A stretch of DNA of 64,000 nucleotides from the IMG/VR virus record IMGVR_UViG_3300042731_003040, positions 44,380 to 108,379 of that record, one strand, 5' to 3'. This document shows positions 14,726 to 22,466 of this stretch, in pieces. Position 1 is the first letter of the stretch, and each line of letters begins with the position of its first letter. The DNA is from a virus. Below the pieces are notes generated by a model, which was not told the DNA's origin, did no database searches, and was given only the letters and a program-made list of their open reading frames with translations. A program made the position numbers and the translations under genes.

Positions 14726-16858
14726 ATGAGCAAAACCGGTGACAGTGCTGGGCGTCCGAAAGATGCCTCCGCCACAGTTTATCTGATGGAGGAGCTGGGG
14801 GACGCTCGCCTCCGTTGCGACCAACTCATTCGGTATCTGGATGAGGCGGTCAAACTCGTGGAACAGTCCAAGTACAGGGACCACTTCTTCGAGGTAGCGG
14901 GGCATCTCATCACAGGTCTGCCCGAGGCAGCCTTCAAGCTGCAGAAAGCTCTCCAGGCGGTGGCACTGGCGGCCGACCGTTTGGACTATGAAGAGGTCAA
15001 ACAAGAACTTCGGCCCGAGAAGGTCGAGGAGCTTGAGCGAGTTCTTCAGGATGTTCGTATCCGCCAAATCAGACGTCGTTCGGAGCCTCCCATGAATTAC
15101 AAGGATACCGCTGAAAGACTCAGACTTCTCGCTGCCAAGATCAAGGAGAGCCAAGCGTTCCCTGTGGTGGAGACGTTGCTTCTGGCGAGTGAGTTGGAAG
15201 GGCAACAGAAGGTGGCTAGTAACCGAGAGGTCTTGGCGGATTTCTTCGAGGGCCTGGCGACTTCTCTGGATGAGGCCCAGCCGGGAGAGATGAGTCGAGC
15301 CTATTTGGCCAAGCTGCTTCGGCGCGTGACCGGGGAGAACCTTCAGGTCAAGCCTCCTGTCAAGCAGGCGGAGTCAGAGGTGACTGCTCTTTCTACCGAG
15401 GTAGATGTCAATCGTCTGGAGCGGGCGCTTGTTAATGCCGAGGCCCAGGTCAAGGAGATGCGACATTCTCTGAATCTGTACAAGAGAGACCCTGGTCGGA
15501 ACCAGCCTCAGCTGAGTAATCTGGTGATAGCTGCCAGCTCTGCTGCCAAGGTTTTAGACCGGCTCATTATCAAGCCCTTGTGGGGGAAGCTGGGAGCCAA
15601 GGAAGAGGATCGAGAGTCTCGTTTCGAGGAGGGGAAGCCAGCGGACCCCACGAAGGACATGAGTCCCGAGGATGCCAAGAAGTGGCGAGAGCAGAATCGT
15701 AAGCACCGAGACGAGTTCAAGGGCGCTGCTGGAGGAGACCCTGCTGACTTGGCTCACGAGATCCTAGAGCAAGGACTTCGGCATCCTGCTCTGAAGGAGA
15801 TCACCAGATCTTGGTCGAAGGTGGAGGCCGATCTGAAGAAGGCGGAGACAGAGCACAAGAACCTGCATCGGTTTGGTGTTGGAAGCACCGAGGATGTGAC
15901 TCTTGTCAATGCTCACATCGTTCCGGCTCTCAAGTCCTATCGTGATATGGTGGACATCATCATCGAGCAGATAAGCAAGCGTCTGAAGCGACGTACGGCT
16001 TCGGAAGAGGATCGAGAGTCTCGTTTCGAGGAAGGGAAACCGGCCGATCCGACCAAGAACATGAGTCCTGAGGACGCCAAGAAGTGGAAAGAGCAGAACG
16101 ATAGGCACAAGGACAAGTTCAAGAGTGCTGATGCCCAAAAGGAGTCTGCCAAGTGGATCCAGAAGGCCATCAAGGACAAGGGAGCTCTTCATCGTCACTT
16201 CGGGATCCCTGAAGACGAGACGATCCCCACCGAGAAGATCAAGAGTGAGCTAGCCAAGCTGAAGAAGAAGGAAGACAAGAGCGACGCTGACAAGAAGCTC
16301 CAGCATCAGCTCAACATGGCTCTCACCCTGCGTGGTCCCAAGGTTCCCCCTCCAGGTGGGAAGAAGGCTGGCGACGAGTGGAAGGTGGAGGCTGTAGAGG
16401 TCACGGCTGCTCTCAAGCCTAAGGACAAGAAAGTCGTCGATGCTTTTGCCGACAAGAAGCCGATGGATGGTGACTTGCTCGACACGGACGGTAAGAAGCT
16501 GGAGAAGTCTGGCCTGGGTGGCGGTACATTCGCCGAGTGGAAGGGTGGCAAGATCCACATTCTGAGCCCGGGTGGGAACCGGAGCCATGACGCAATCCTC
16601 CGCTACATGAAGAAGTCGATCCCCAAGAACGACCTTGCCGACCATCCCCAGCTGAGGGCCGCGTCAGACCCTTGGAAGGCCGCAGCCCTCAAGTTCAAGC
16701 CTGGTGACAAGGTGAGGGTCAAGGACTCTCATGGTTCTGCCAAGTTCCGGGGCGACACTGGAGAGATCGAAAAGAACGTTCCGATGGGCAAGTACTACGT
16801 CCAGCTCAAGAAGAACGGACGGTCTTTGGTGGACGAGGGAGACCTGGAAAAGGCGTGA
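14726..16858 (+). CDS. Large helical protein with duplicated segment and KOW-like C-terminus
   Basis: This 710-residue protein is of unknown role. The N-terminal third is helical and charged. Two nearly identical 40-residue segments (starting EEDRESRFEEGKPADPTK and containing MSPEDAKKW) occur at about residues 293-332 and 427-466. Between them lies a helical domain, and after the second a Lys-rich helical stretch. A domain near 545-640 contains VEAVEVTAALKPKDKKVVDA. The last 55 residues look like a KOW/SH3 barrel (KFKPGDKVRVKDSHGSAKFR, then GKYYVQLKK). Such composite proteins occur as internal head or virion-associated proteins, but the evidence here is composition and place only. Confidence 0.6.
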   Translation: MSKTGDSAGRPKDASATVYLMEELGDARLRCDQLIRYLDEAVKLVEQSKYRDHFFEVAGHLITGLPEAAFKLQKALQAVALAADRLDYEEVKQELRPEKVEELERVLQDVRIRQIRRRSEPPMNYKDTAERLRLLAAKIKESQAFPVVETLLLASELEGQQKVASNREVLADFFEGLATSLDEAQPGEMSRAYLAKLLRRVTGENLQVKPPVKQAESEVTALSTEVDVNRLERALVNAEAQVKEMRHSLNLYKRDPGRNQPQLSNLVIAASSAAKVLDRLIIKPLWGKLGAKEEDRESRFEEGKPADPTKDMSPEDAKKWREQNRKHRDEFKGAAGGDPADLAHEILEQGLRHPALKEITRSWSKVEADLKKAETEHKNLHRFGVGSTEDVTLVNAHIVPALKSYRDMVDIIIEQISKRLKRRTASEEDRESRFEEGKPADPTKNMSPEDAKKWKEQNDRHKDKFKSADAQKESAKWIQKAIKDKGALHRHFGIPEDETIPTEKIKSELAKLKKKEDKSDADKKLQHQLNMALTLRGPKVPPPGGKKAGDEWKVEAVEVTAALKPKDKKVVDAFADKKPMDGDLLDTDGKKLEKSGLGGGTFAEWKGGKIHILSPGGNRSHDAILRYMKKSIPKNDLADHPQLRAASDPWKAAALKFKPGDKVRVKDSHGSAKFRGDTGEIEKNVPMGKYYVQLKKNGRSLVDEGDLEKA
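15601..15720 (+). repeat. 120-bp direct repeat, copy 1
   Basis: First copy of an in-frame repeat inside the 710-aa gene. It matches 16003-16122 over its whole length, with mainly synonymous or conservative changes, and encodes the EEDRESRFEEGKPADPTK/MSPEDAKKW segment. Confidence 0.88.
16003..16122 (+). repeat. 120-bp direct repeat, copy 2
   Basis: Second copy of the in-frame repeat at 15601-15720. The first 28 bases are identical to copy 1; differences grow toward the 3' end. Confidence 0.88.
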
Positions 16859-17733
16859 AGCAGCCGCTCGTTCCTCGACCGCCCTATGGAGAGGGCCAGT
16901 CTCGGGAGCCACAAGCGGAAGCTAGGCTCCCGCAGGGGGAACCTGCCGACAAAGGGCTGCCTCTGGACCCTGACTACTCGGGATACCAGACGTTTGCCAA
17001 GCCAGTGGAGGACATTCGGGAGCCGGACAACGATGACGAGTCCATTTGGAGGGTGGATGGCCCCAACGACCTGACCAAGGACCAGAGCCATCCTGATGTG
17101 AACGAGGAGAACTCTGACCAGAGCACCAGCTACCCTGGCCGAGGGTTCGATCAGGACAACTCCAAGACCAAATACCCGTATCGGGACGACCGGCCGAACA
17201 CACACAACTCGGCTCAACCCAACCCTTGGCACGTAACCCTCCTTCATTTGCTCCAGAAGGCCCCCTCAAGGCTTTTCAGGGCTGGGGGAAGGGTCAAGGT
17301 CGCTGCTACCTCAGAGGAGATTCTGGCGGGTCTAGACCCTGATTTCCAGGAGCGAGCCCAGGCGTGTACGGTGACCCTCAAGAGGGCGGATATCCGAAAC
17401 CTGAGGTGGATATTCGTGGTCAACTGTGGGCACAAGGATTGGGCTTCCAAGATCAAGGCCGTTCGGGGCAAGGGCAACATCACCGACTTCAACAAGCTGG
17501 ACTTGCAAATCACCTGTTCCTGTCCGGCTTGGCGGTGGTTGGGTCCGGAATTTCACGCCAAAGGGGATCACTACATTGATGGGAAGCCTCGGGGCACGGC
17601 TTCACCTCCCAACATACGAGATCCTGAGCGGGACAACTTCGTCTGCAAGCATGTTGCCGCTGTTTTAGCTTTTACCCGGGGATGGAAGGTGCCTGTGAAA
17701 GTCATCCGGAAGCCCCGGCCCAAAAAGAAATGA
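16855..17733 (+). CDS. SWIM-type zinc-finger protein
   Basis: This 292-residue protein starts at GTG overlapping the previous TGA (GTGA, 4-base overlap), so it is translationally coupled. Residues 1-125 are hydrophilic, Pro/Asp-rich and probably disordered. The C-terminal half carries a SWIM motif: Cys221-Ser-Cys223, a 40-residue insertion, then Cys264-Lys-His266 (CSC ... CKHVAAVLAF). SWIM fingers bind DNA or proteins in recombination-associated and transposase-related proteins. The strand before it (LRWIFVVNCGHKDWASKIKA) fits the usual SWIM context. The partner and role in this phage are unknown; a DNA-binding virion or early protein are both possible. Confidence 0.7.
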   Translation: MKQPLVPRPPYGEGQSREPQAEARLPQGEPADKGLPLDPDYSGYQTFAKPVEDIREPDNDDESIWRVDGPNDLTKDQSHPDVNEENSDQSTSYPGRGFDQDNSKTKYPYRDDRPNTHNSAQPNPWHVTLLHLLQKAPSRLFRAGGRVKVAATSEEILAGLDPDFQERAQACTVTLKRADIRNLRWIFVVNCGHKDWASKIKAVRGKGNITDFNKLDLQITCSCPAWRWLGPEFHAKGDHYIDGKPRGTASPPNIRDPERDNFVCKHVAAVLAFTRGWKVPVKVIRKPRPKKK

Positions 17734-17740
17734 AGATCAG

Positions 17741-18151
17741 ATGCCTACCTACACAGTTCGCCGCAAAACCGATGGGGTATTTCTCCGACGACGTCTCTCT
17801 TTTGTGGAGTACGATGCCGTCAAGGCCGGAGAACAAACACTGACTGACGAGGATGGGGTGGCTTTGGAGTTGGTGTTTGATCCGGGAGAGGTGGGCTTCG
17901 TTCTCAAAGACGGTCAGAGTGGTGGGTGGGCCACGAAGGCGGGTAAGGAGAACCAGTATCGGAAGGCTCGTCGTAAAGAGATGTCTCGTCGAGAACGAGA
18001 CCATGTTTTCAAGAATCGGCTCGTTCCAAATGTGGGAGGACTGGAAGCTCCCACGTGGAAGGACGCTCAGGAAGAGGTTCGTCGGGTGAAGGGTTCAGAA
18101 GCAGCCAGCACCTATGACAAACACGTAGCTAAGGAGCAAGCGAATGGCTGA
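17741..18151 (+). CDS. FmdB-like small protein without the usual cysteines
   Basis: This 136-residue protein starts MPTYTVRRKTDGVFLRRRLS, the pattern of FmdB-type zinc ribbons, but the four Cys are missing, so it probably does not bind zinc there. The C-terminal half is basic and helical (ARRKEMSRRERDHVFKNRLV), followed by VPNVGGLEAPTWKDAQEEVR, a layout I associate with a family of phage proteins near structural genes. It overlaps the next gene by 8 bases. Function unknown. The protein at 39721 is a related type that keeps the cysteines. Confidence 0.55.
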   Translation: MPTYTVRRKTDGVFLRRRLSFVEYDAVKAGEQTLTDEDGVALELVFDPGEVGFVLKDGQSGGWATKAGKENQYRKARRKEMSRRERDHVFKNRLVPNVGGLEAPTWKDAQEEVRRVKGSEAASTYDKHVAKEQANG

Positions 18152-18788
18152 CCGACTGTTTTCTGTTGTCCGCAGACGCCCGAACATGGTGGACATCATC
18201 GTTCCCAAAATTCAAGGTGTAGAGGGCTACAGGTTTCTGTCGTCTCTCAACTTTGATGGGACTTTCAATGCCTTGTTCACAGCGCCTATCGCTTCAGGCT
18301 ATTTGGATCAGAACATCAATCCGGCAGTCTTGAGTTCTGTTCCAGGGAGCAGCTTAGTTCGCTGCGTGTTCGATCCTGCAACCTTTTCTGGAGTTCCTTG
18401 GAACCTGGTGGACACCCAGCCTTTCTGGCTCAAATTCCAGCCAGTCCCTGGAACAGCCGGAGCTCCCTCCCTGCTTCTGCCCGATAGTGCCCATCATGGG
18501 ATAGGGAGGGTGACCATTTCTGGGACAGCTCCGAATGAATCTTCGGTGGCTGATTCTTTGGAGATACATCTGCCCATGAGCATGAAGGATGTCATCATCC
18601 TCAATGAGGAGCCTGGAGCAGGCAACGGTCTGTATGTGGCGTTTGAGACAGGAGGCCCGGAAGTTCTACTCCCTCAAGGTAGCCCGAAGTACGACCCTCG
18701 TGAGGGGAACATCAGTAAGCTTCTGGTTCGAGGATCTGGTGGGACGGCTGCTTTCTCGGCTTCGTTCACCAATGTGTTTCCCGCATAG
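18144..18788 (+). CDS. Beta-rich structural protein, start of fibre block
   Basis: This 214-residue protein begins with a good ribosome site (AAGGAG, 7 bases). It is beta-rich with many Gly, Pro, Ser and Phe and has no charged coiled coil. Motifs include FWLKFQPVPG, ISGTAPNESSVADSLEIHLP and SFTNVFPA. This composition is like small phage virion surface proteins. It opens the long run of fibre- and decoration-like genes. Family not recognised; a virion structural role is inferred from composition and neighbours. Confidence 0.55.
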   Translation: MADRLFSVVRRRPNMVDIIVPKIQGVEGYRFLSSLNFDGTFNALFTAPIASGYLDQNINPAVLSSVPGSSLVRCVFDPATFSGVPWNLVDTQPFWLKFQPVPGTAGAPSLLLPDSAHHGIGRVTISGTAPNESSVADSLEIHLPMSMKDVIILNEEPGAGNGLYVAFETGGPEVLLPQGSPKYDPREGNISKLLVRGSGGTAAFSASFTNVFPA

Positions 18789-18809
18789 TTCGAGCTTGGT
18801 TGAGTAAGT

Positions 18810-19136
18810 GTGTACCTTGTCAACTATCTCGATGCCCAGACGATTGCCCAGCAGTATATCGCTACTGCCAGGTTCCGTACTGGGCAGGTCCTGCTAGGGA
18901 CCAAGGATGGGGTGAACGTAATCTTCACCATCCCATTCGGAGACAAGTTCACGCACAATCTGCCCTTTCTGACGATACAGGTCTACTACAACGGGCAGAG
19001 AATCCTTTTGATCGACGACTATACCATTGCTGAAAGTGGGGGTTTTGGCACGGGATACGACACCGTGATCATGGAGATTGCTCCTTTGCCCACCGACAAG
19101 CTTTGGGCGGACTACATTGCTATTGGATCTCCTTGA
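18810..19136 (+). CDS. Small beta-domain structural protein
   Basis: This 108-residue protein starts at GTG. It consists of one beta-domain with a pattern repeated in the C-terminus of the next protein: an N-terminal hydrophobic strand set, then a VYYNGQRILLIDDYTIAESG hairpin like the DVYLNGQLLWNGAD of the 516-aa neighbour. Such NGQ/L-D domains are common in phage tail fibre and head fibre proteins. Function not proven; likely part of the same fibre assembly as its neighbour. Confidence 0.55.
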   Translation: MYLVNYLDAQTIAQQYIATARFRTGQVLLGTKDGVNVIFTIPFGDKFTHNLPFLTIQVYYNGQRILLIDDYTIAESGGFGTGYDTVIMEIAPLPTDKLWADYIAIGSP

Positions 19137-19151
19137 TAGCTCTCTTATACC
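19123..19151 (+). promoter_or_regulatory. Candidate sigma-70-like promoter for 516-aa fibre gene
   Basis: TTGGAT at 19123-19128 and TATACC at 19146-19151, with a 17-base spacer, lie 50 bases upstream of the ATG at 19202. The match to TTGACA/TATAAT is moderate. The downstream gene ends in a clear terminator, so it could be a monocistronic unit. Confidence 0.4.
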
Positions 19152-19160
19152 CTTGCTTTG

Positions 19161-19200
19161 CTAGGAACTCACCACCTCTCTGATCCTAGGAACTCACCAC
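19161..19200 (+). repeat. 15-bp direct repeat containing the ribosome site
   Basis: CTAGGAACTCACCAC occurs at 19161-19175 and again at 19186-19200, the second just before the ATG at 19202. The AGGA inside the repeat is the likely Shine-Dalgarno, so the ribosome-binding region is duplicated. Confidence 0.75.
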
Positions 19201-19201
19201 T

Positions 19202-20752
19202 ATGGCTCGTACATTCATTCGACAGGTAACTCAGATTTGGAACTCCGATACCTACGATGACACCATTGCAGCGGGTTCTACGATGGAGTCAGGTGTCACT
19301 ACCATCGAGGGAGATCTGAATACGCTTCGGTCCCAAGCCAAACGGGCAATGTGGGCGGATTCGGCGGGCAACTGGTACGACGATCTGACGACCACGAACT
19401 CCAAGAAGCGTGGCATCAATACCCTGAACAGCGACCTGGATGACATCGAGGAGAAGCGCTTTCTGTTCCGGGCGGATATCCTGACAGACGTCACGGTCAC
19501 GGCGGCTCAGAACTATGAGATCTTGGTTGTAGCCAGTAGCGAGGCACCTACCCAAACCGCTGCCGTTGGTGCTGTTACCACGGTGGGTGCTGTGGTCGCC
19601 TTCCACTCAGGTACTTTCGGAACTCACAGTTTGGACGAGGTTACGGGCGACACGGCTCTGACTCCGAAGAACTTGTGTCTGGTTCGTGATGGGACGACAG
19701 GTGACCCCATCCTATCGGACAACCGTCAAGTCTTTGCTCTCATCCAGTCCGAGAGCGCCGTGGACGGGCACACTTTCGACGATGCCAGCAATCGAGTCCA
19801 GCTCTCGTTCGTACGTCCCAACTCGACGTTCGATGACCTAGAGGCTTGCCCGGTGGCAGACATCGCCGGCAAGACCATCAACTATTCGTACGTCCGGCGT
19901 ATCGATCTCGACAGTATCCCTGAAGACGCCTACCTCAATGGGAGCTTCGTGGACCAGTCGGGTTCTGTGGACGTGACCCTGGACAACGCCATCGACAATC
20001 AGTCGGGGCCAGCCACTCAGACCCAGACCATCGAGTGGCAGATCGCCGACACCTACACCCTAGACTTCCAGGATTCCACGGGTGGCACCAACCTGCTTCG
20101 CATTGCTCCGAATGCGGCGGGTGACGAGATCGAGATGAACGTCGATACCCTCGACGTGAACACCACGAACGATGTGGACTTCAACCAGGCTCTCAAGGTG
20201 GATACGGCAGGCACCGAAATCGACGTCGGTGTCACGGCTGGATCTATCGAGACCACGGGCTCCGACGATCTACGTATCAACGGTGCTGGTGAGTTGTACC
20301 TGGATGACGGCAACCAGACGGGTTCCACCTGGGCCCAGACGGACGGCATCAAGCTGTCAGAGACGACCACAGAGTGGGACGACTTCGAAACAGCCTTCGG
20401 TGAGGTCAGCATCCTGAACGCCATCTTGCAGGCCAACACCAGCACGGTGGTCCGGAGCAAGGGTGTGGCTGAGGTGACTGGCGGCAACTATGCTGCTGAC
20501 ACCAACATGACCGGTGCTGGAGGTACTCCGAACCTGTCGGCTCAGCTGCCTGACTACAGTGGTGTGACAGCCTTCGTGACTGACTGTGATGTCTACCTCA
20601 ATGGTCAGTTGCTCTGGAACGGAGCGGATGCATCGGCGAACAATGACGTGTATCCTGGGGACGCCCCTGCCAACGGGGACCTCAAGTTCGAGTTCCAGGT
20701 GTTCGGCACGGGCTCCAAGAAAGATGTCATCACGCTGATCGTATGGGCGTAA
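19202..20752 (+). CDS. Fibre-type structural protein (516 aa)
   Basis: A 516-residue protein with an N-terminal helical part (about 1-100, including GVTTIEGDLNTLRSQAKRAM and a TLNSDLDDIEEKRFLFRAD coiled-coil-like region) and a beta-rich body with repeated Asn/Asp/Thr-rich strands (LNGSFVDQSGSVDVTLDNAI, then RIAPNAAGDEIEMNVDTLDV). The C-terminus carries a DVYLNGQLLWNGAD domain like that of the preceding small protein. Asn/Asp/Thr richness and lack of Cys-rich motifs fit a trimeric fibre or head fibre. Codons resemble those of capsid and sheath genes. A candidate promoter and duplicated ribosome site precede it and a terminator follows it, so it is likely highly expressed. Confidence 0.62.
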   Translation: MARTFIRQVTQIWNSDTYDDTIAAGSTMESGVTTIEGDLNTLRSQAKRAMWADSAGNWYDDLTTTNSKKRGINTLNSDLDDIEEKRFLFRADILTDVTVTAAQNYEILVVASSEAPTQTAAVGAVTTVGAVVAFHSGTFGTHSLDEVTGDTALTPKNLCLVRDGTTGDPILSDNRQVFALIQSESAVDGHTFDDASNRVQLSFVRPNSTFDDLEACPVADIAGKTINYSYVRRIDLDSIPEDAYLNGSFVDQSGSVDVTLDNAIDNQSGPATQTQTIEWQIADTYTLDFQDSTGGTNLLRIAPNAAGDEIEMNVDTLDVNTTNDVDFNQALKVDTAGTEIDVGVTAGSIETTGSDDLRINGAGELYLDDGNQTGSTWAQTDGIKLSETTTEWDDFETAFGEVSILNAILQANTSTVVRSKGVAEVTGGNYAADTNMTGAGGTPNLSAQLPDYSGVTAFVTDCDVYLNGQLLWNGADASANNDVYPGDAPANGDLKFEFQVFGTGSKKDVITLIVWA

Positions 20753-20779
20753 GCCTAACCTGTGAACCAGCCATACGGG

Positions 20780-20810
20780 AAGGCCGGGGAACAACCTCGG
20801 CCTTTCTTAC
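20780..20810 (+). terminator. Rho-independent terminator after 516-aa gene
   Basis: AAGGCCGGGG, loop AACAA, CCTCGGCCTT: a ten-pair stem with a single G-T pair, followed by TCTTAC. Loop AACAA is like the AACA loop of the capsid terminator at 11721. Confidence 0.75.
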
Positions 20811-20831
20811 GAAAACCAGATGAGATGAAAA

Positions 20832-21557
20832 ATGAGCATTGAAAAGTCAGTGATCAAGATCGGAACCATTCAGGAACTTGGCAACCAGTTCGACGACTTC
20901 AAAGAGGAGGCTTTAGCTGAGCAACATCGGAATGAGGGGGCTCGATCGGCTCTCAAGCAGGCGATGAAGCTATTTCAGCCAATCTTCGATAAGGTAGAGG
21001 CGGAAGCCAAGGAGGGAGCGTTTGACGAGGTTGAGGGGGCTATAGCAATCTGTGAGGTGGTCAAGCGATCCCTTAAGCGAGTCTTGGGCGCCCTGGATGG
21101 GCTGGCCACACAAGCCAACGTCAACCGTTTGGTGCAAGAGGGTAAGGTCGCTGGCTACGAGAGGGTCATCAAGGTATCCAAAAAGGCTTTGGATACCGAG
21201 ATCGCCAAGAAGACGGCTCAGGAGAACGGTGAGAATGAGTCAAATCTGACCCCTCTTGGGGAAGAGCCGACGGATCCCAGGATCAAAGGTAGAGCCGGGG
21301 GTCAGACAGTTAGTGAACGTTCTGCTGGAATTCGTCCTGGCCTTTCTATAGCTGCTCAAAGGAAGTCTGAGGATGTTACTGAAACTACTGAGGAAAACAC
21401 TTCAGTAACCCCTGATCAAGAAGCTCAGTTGCCCCAGGAGAAGGCTTCTGATATCCCCCCTCCGGTTTCAGCTTCCATTGGTAACGGAAGATCTAGTAAG
21501 AAGACATCTTCCAAGCCCGGCGCAAAGCGCAGAGGAAGACCTAGAAAGGTCACCTAA
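20832..21557 (+). CDS. Helical protein with C-terminal AT-hook-like motif
   Basis: This 241-residue protein is helical and charged in residues 1-125 (IQELGNQFDDFKEEALAEQH, a heptad-like stretch). A Ser/Thr/Gln-rich disordered linker follows to about 225, and the end is basic: SSKKTSSKPGAKRRGRPRKVT. The core GRP flanked by basic residues (RRGRPRK) is the AT-hook form that inserts in the minor groove of AT-rich DNA. A single AT-hook at the very C-terminus suggests DNA or RNA contact. The last base of the stop overlaps the next ATG. It lies among structural genes, so it may be a packaged DNA-binding protein or a regulator; the sequence does not say which. Confidence 0.55.
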   Translation: MSIEKSVIKIGTIQELGNQFDDFKEEALAEQHRNEGARSALKQAMKLFQPIFDKVEAEAKEGAFDEVEGAIAICEVVKRSLKRVLGALDGLATQANVNRLVQEGKVAGYERVIKVSKKALDTEIAKKTAQENGENESNLTPLGEEPTDPRIKGRAGGQTVSERSAGIRPGLSIAAQRKSEDVTETTEENTSVTPDQEAQLPQEKASDIPPPVSASIGNGRSSKKTSSKPGAKRRGRPRKVT

Positions 21558-21862
21558 TGCCACAGACACCAGACAGGTTTCCTGGAGAACGATACGAGGA
21601 AGGTATCATTCTACAGGACAATACTGCTGGTGATCCGACCGAGAACGGAGGCGTCCGCTACACGAGCGGAGACTTCCGGATGAAGGACTCGGTAGGTGTC
21701 TTCAATCCTCGGGAGGGGGGTCTCCCGGCGGCTAGTCAGGTGGGGGACATGTTGCTTTCTACGGATGGGTCTGAATTCACTGTCCAGCACCCCATCGTGA
21801 GTTGTGACGGTTGGTTAGCCAATTGGCATGGGGAGTTGTTGATCGAGGGGCTTGAACCATGA
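21557..21862 (+). CDS. Small structural protein
   Basis: This 101-residue protein overlaps neighbours on both sides (TAATG before, ATGA after), so it is tightly coupled. It contains RYTSGDFRMKDSVGVFNPRE, a beta-hairpin-rich pattern found in phage fibre-associated proteins, and ends in an acidic LIEGLEP. Function unknown; probably assembles with the fibre proteins around it. Confidence 0.5.
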   Translation: MPQTPDRFPGERYEEGIILQDNTAGDPTENGGVRYTSGDFRMKDSVGVFNPREGGLPAASQVGDMLLSTDGSEFTVQHPIVSCDGWLANWHGELLIEGLEP

Positions 21863-22464
21863 CGTTAGCGGGCCACGCAAGACAGACTCTGACCAAAGGT
21901 ATTCACACCCCGATTACCTGGACTTTCACCAACTCCACGAATCGGACCAACTTCGTCCCAGCCAGCGGGATTCCCGACGGGTCAGTCTTTGCTCTGACGG
22001 CCGATGACGTTTACAAGTTGGGCCTTCAGACTGACGACAGTAGTGTCTGGATTCTGACCAACCATAGTCCTGTTACATGGGAACAGTTTGGAGGGACGCC
22101 TTCCCCTGCTGCTGACTCTAGGTATGTTTGTGTGAGTGCCAACCGAGGAGCTTACTTTGTCACTGATACCTACCTTCGGTGGAACCAAAACGTTCCGATG
22201 AACTTGGCGGGTTTCGTGCTACCTTTTGACACGAACTTGTTTGCGATGTCTGCTGTCTGTGAAACGAGCTCTAGCTGGACAGCTGAGGTCCACAAGAACG
22301 GGGGAGGTCTGGTTTCGAGCGCTACTTTGTCGGTGAGCACGGCAAGGACAGCGTATCGAACGGACCTGGACATTGATTTCAGCGCTGGAGATGAGGTTCA
22401 GCTCTACTTGAACGGAACCAACATCTTCAATCCAGGGATAAAGGCGTTTTTCAGGCGTAGGTAG
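21859..22464 (+). CDS. Beta-sandwich-like fibre or surface protein
   Basis: This 201-residue protein overlaps the previous stop by 4 bases. It is beta-rich with alternating polar and hydrophobic residues and Asn/Thr/Ser enrichment. The C-terminal half (about 110-201: VPMNLAGFVLPFDTNLFAMS, TAEVHKNGGGLVSSATLSVS, DEVQLYLNGTNIFNPGIKAF) reads like a jelly-roll domain of the kind found at the tips of phage fibres. Receptor binding is possible but unproven. Confidence 0.52.
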   Translation: MTLAGHARQTLTKGIHTPITWTFTNSTNRTNFVPASGIPDGSVFALTADDVYKLGLQTDDSSVWILTNHSPVTWEQFGGTPSPAADSRYVCVSANRGAYFVTDTYLRWNQNVPMNLAGFVLPFDTNLFAMSAVCETSSSWTAEVHKNGGGLVSSATLSVSTARTAYRTDLDIDFSAGDEVQLYLNGTNIFNPGIKAFFRRR

Positions 22465-22466
22465 AC

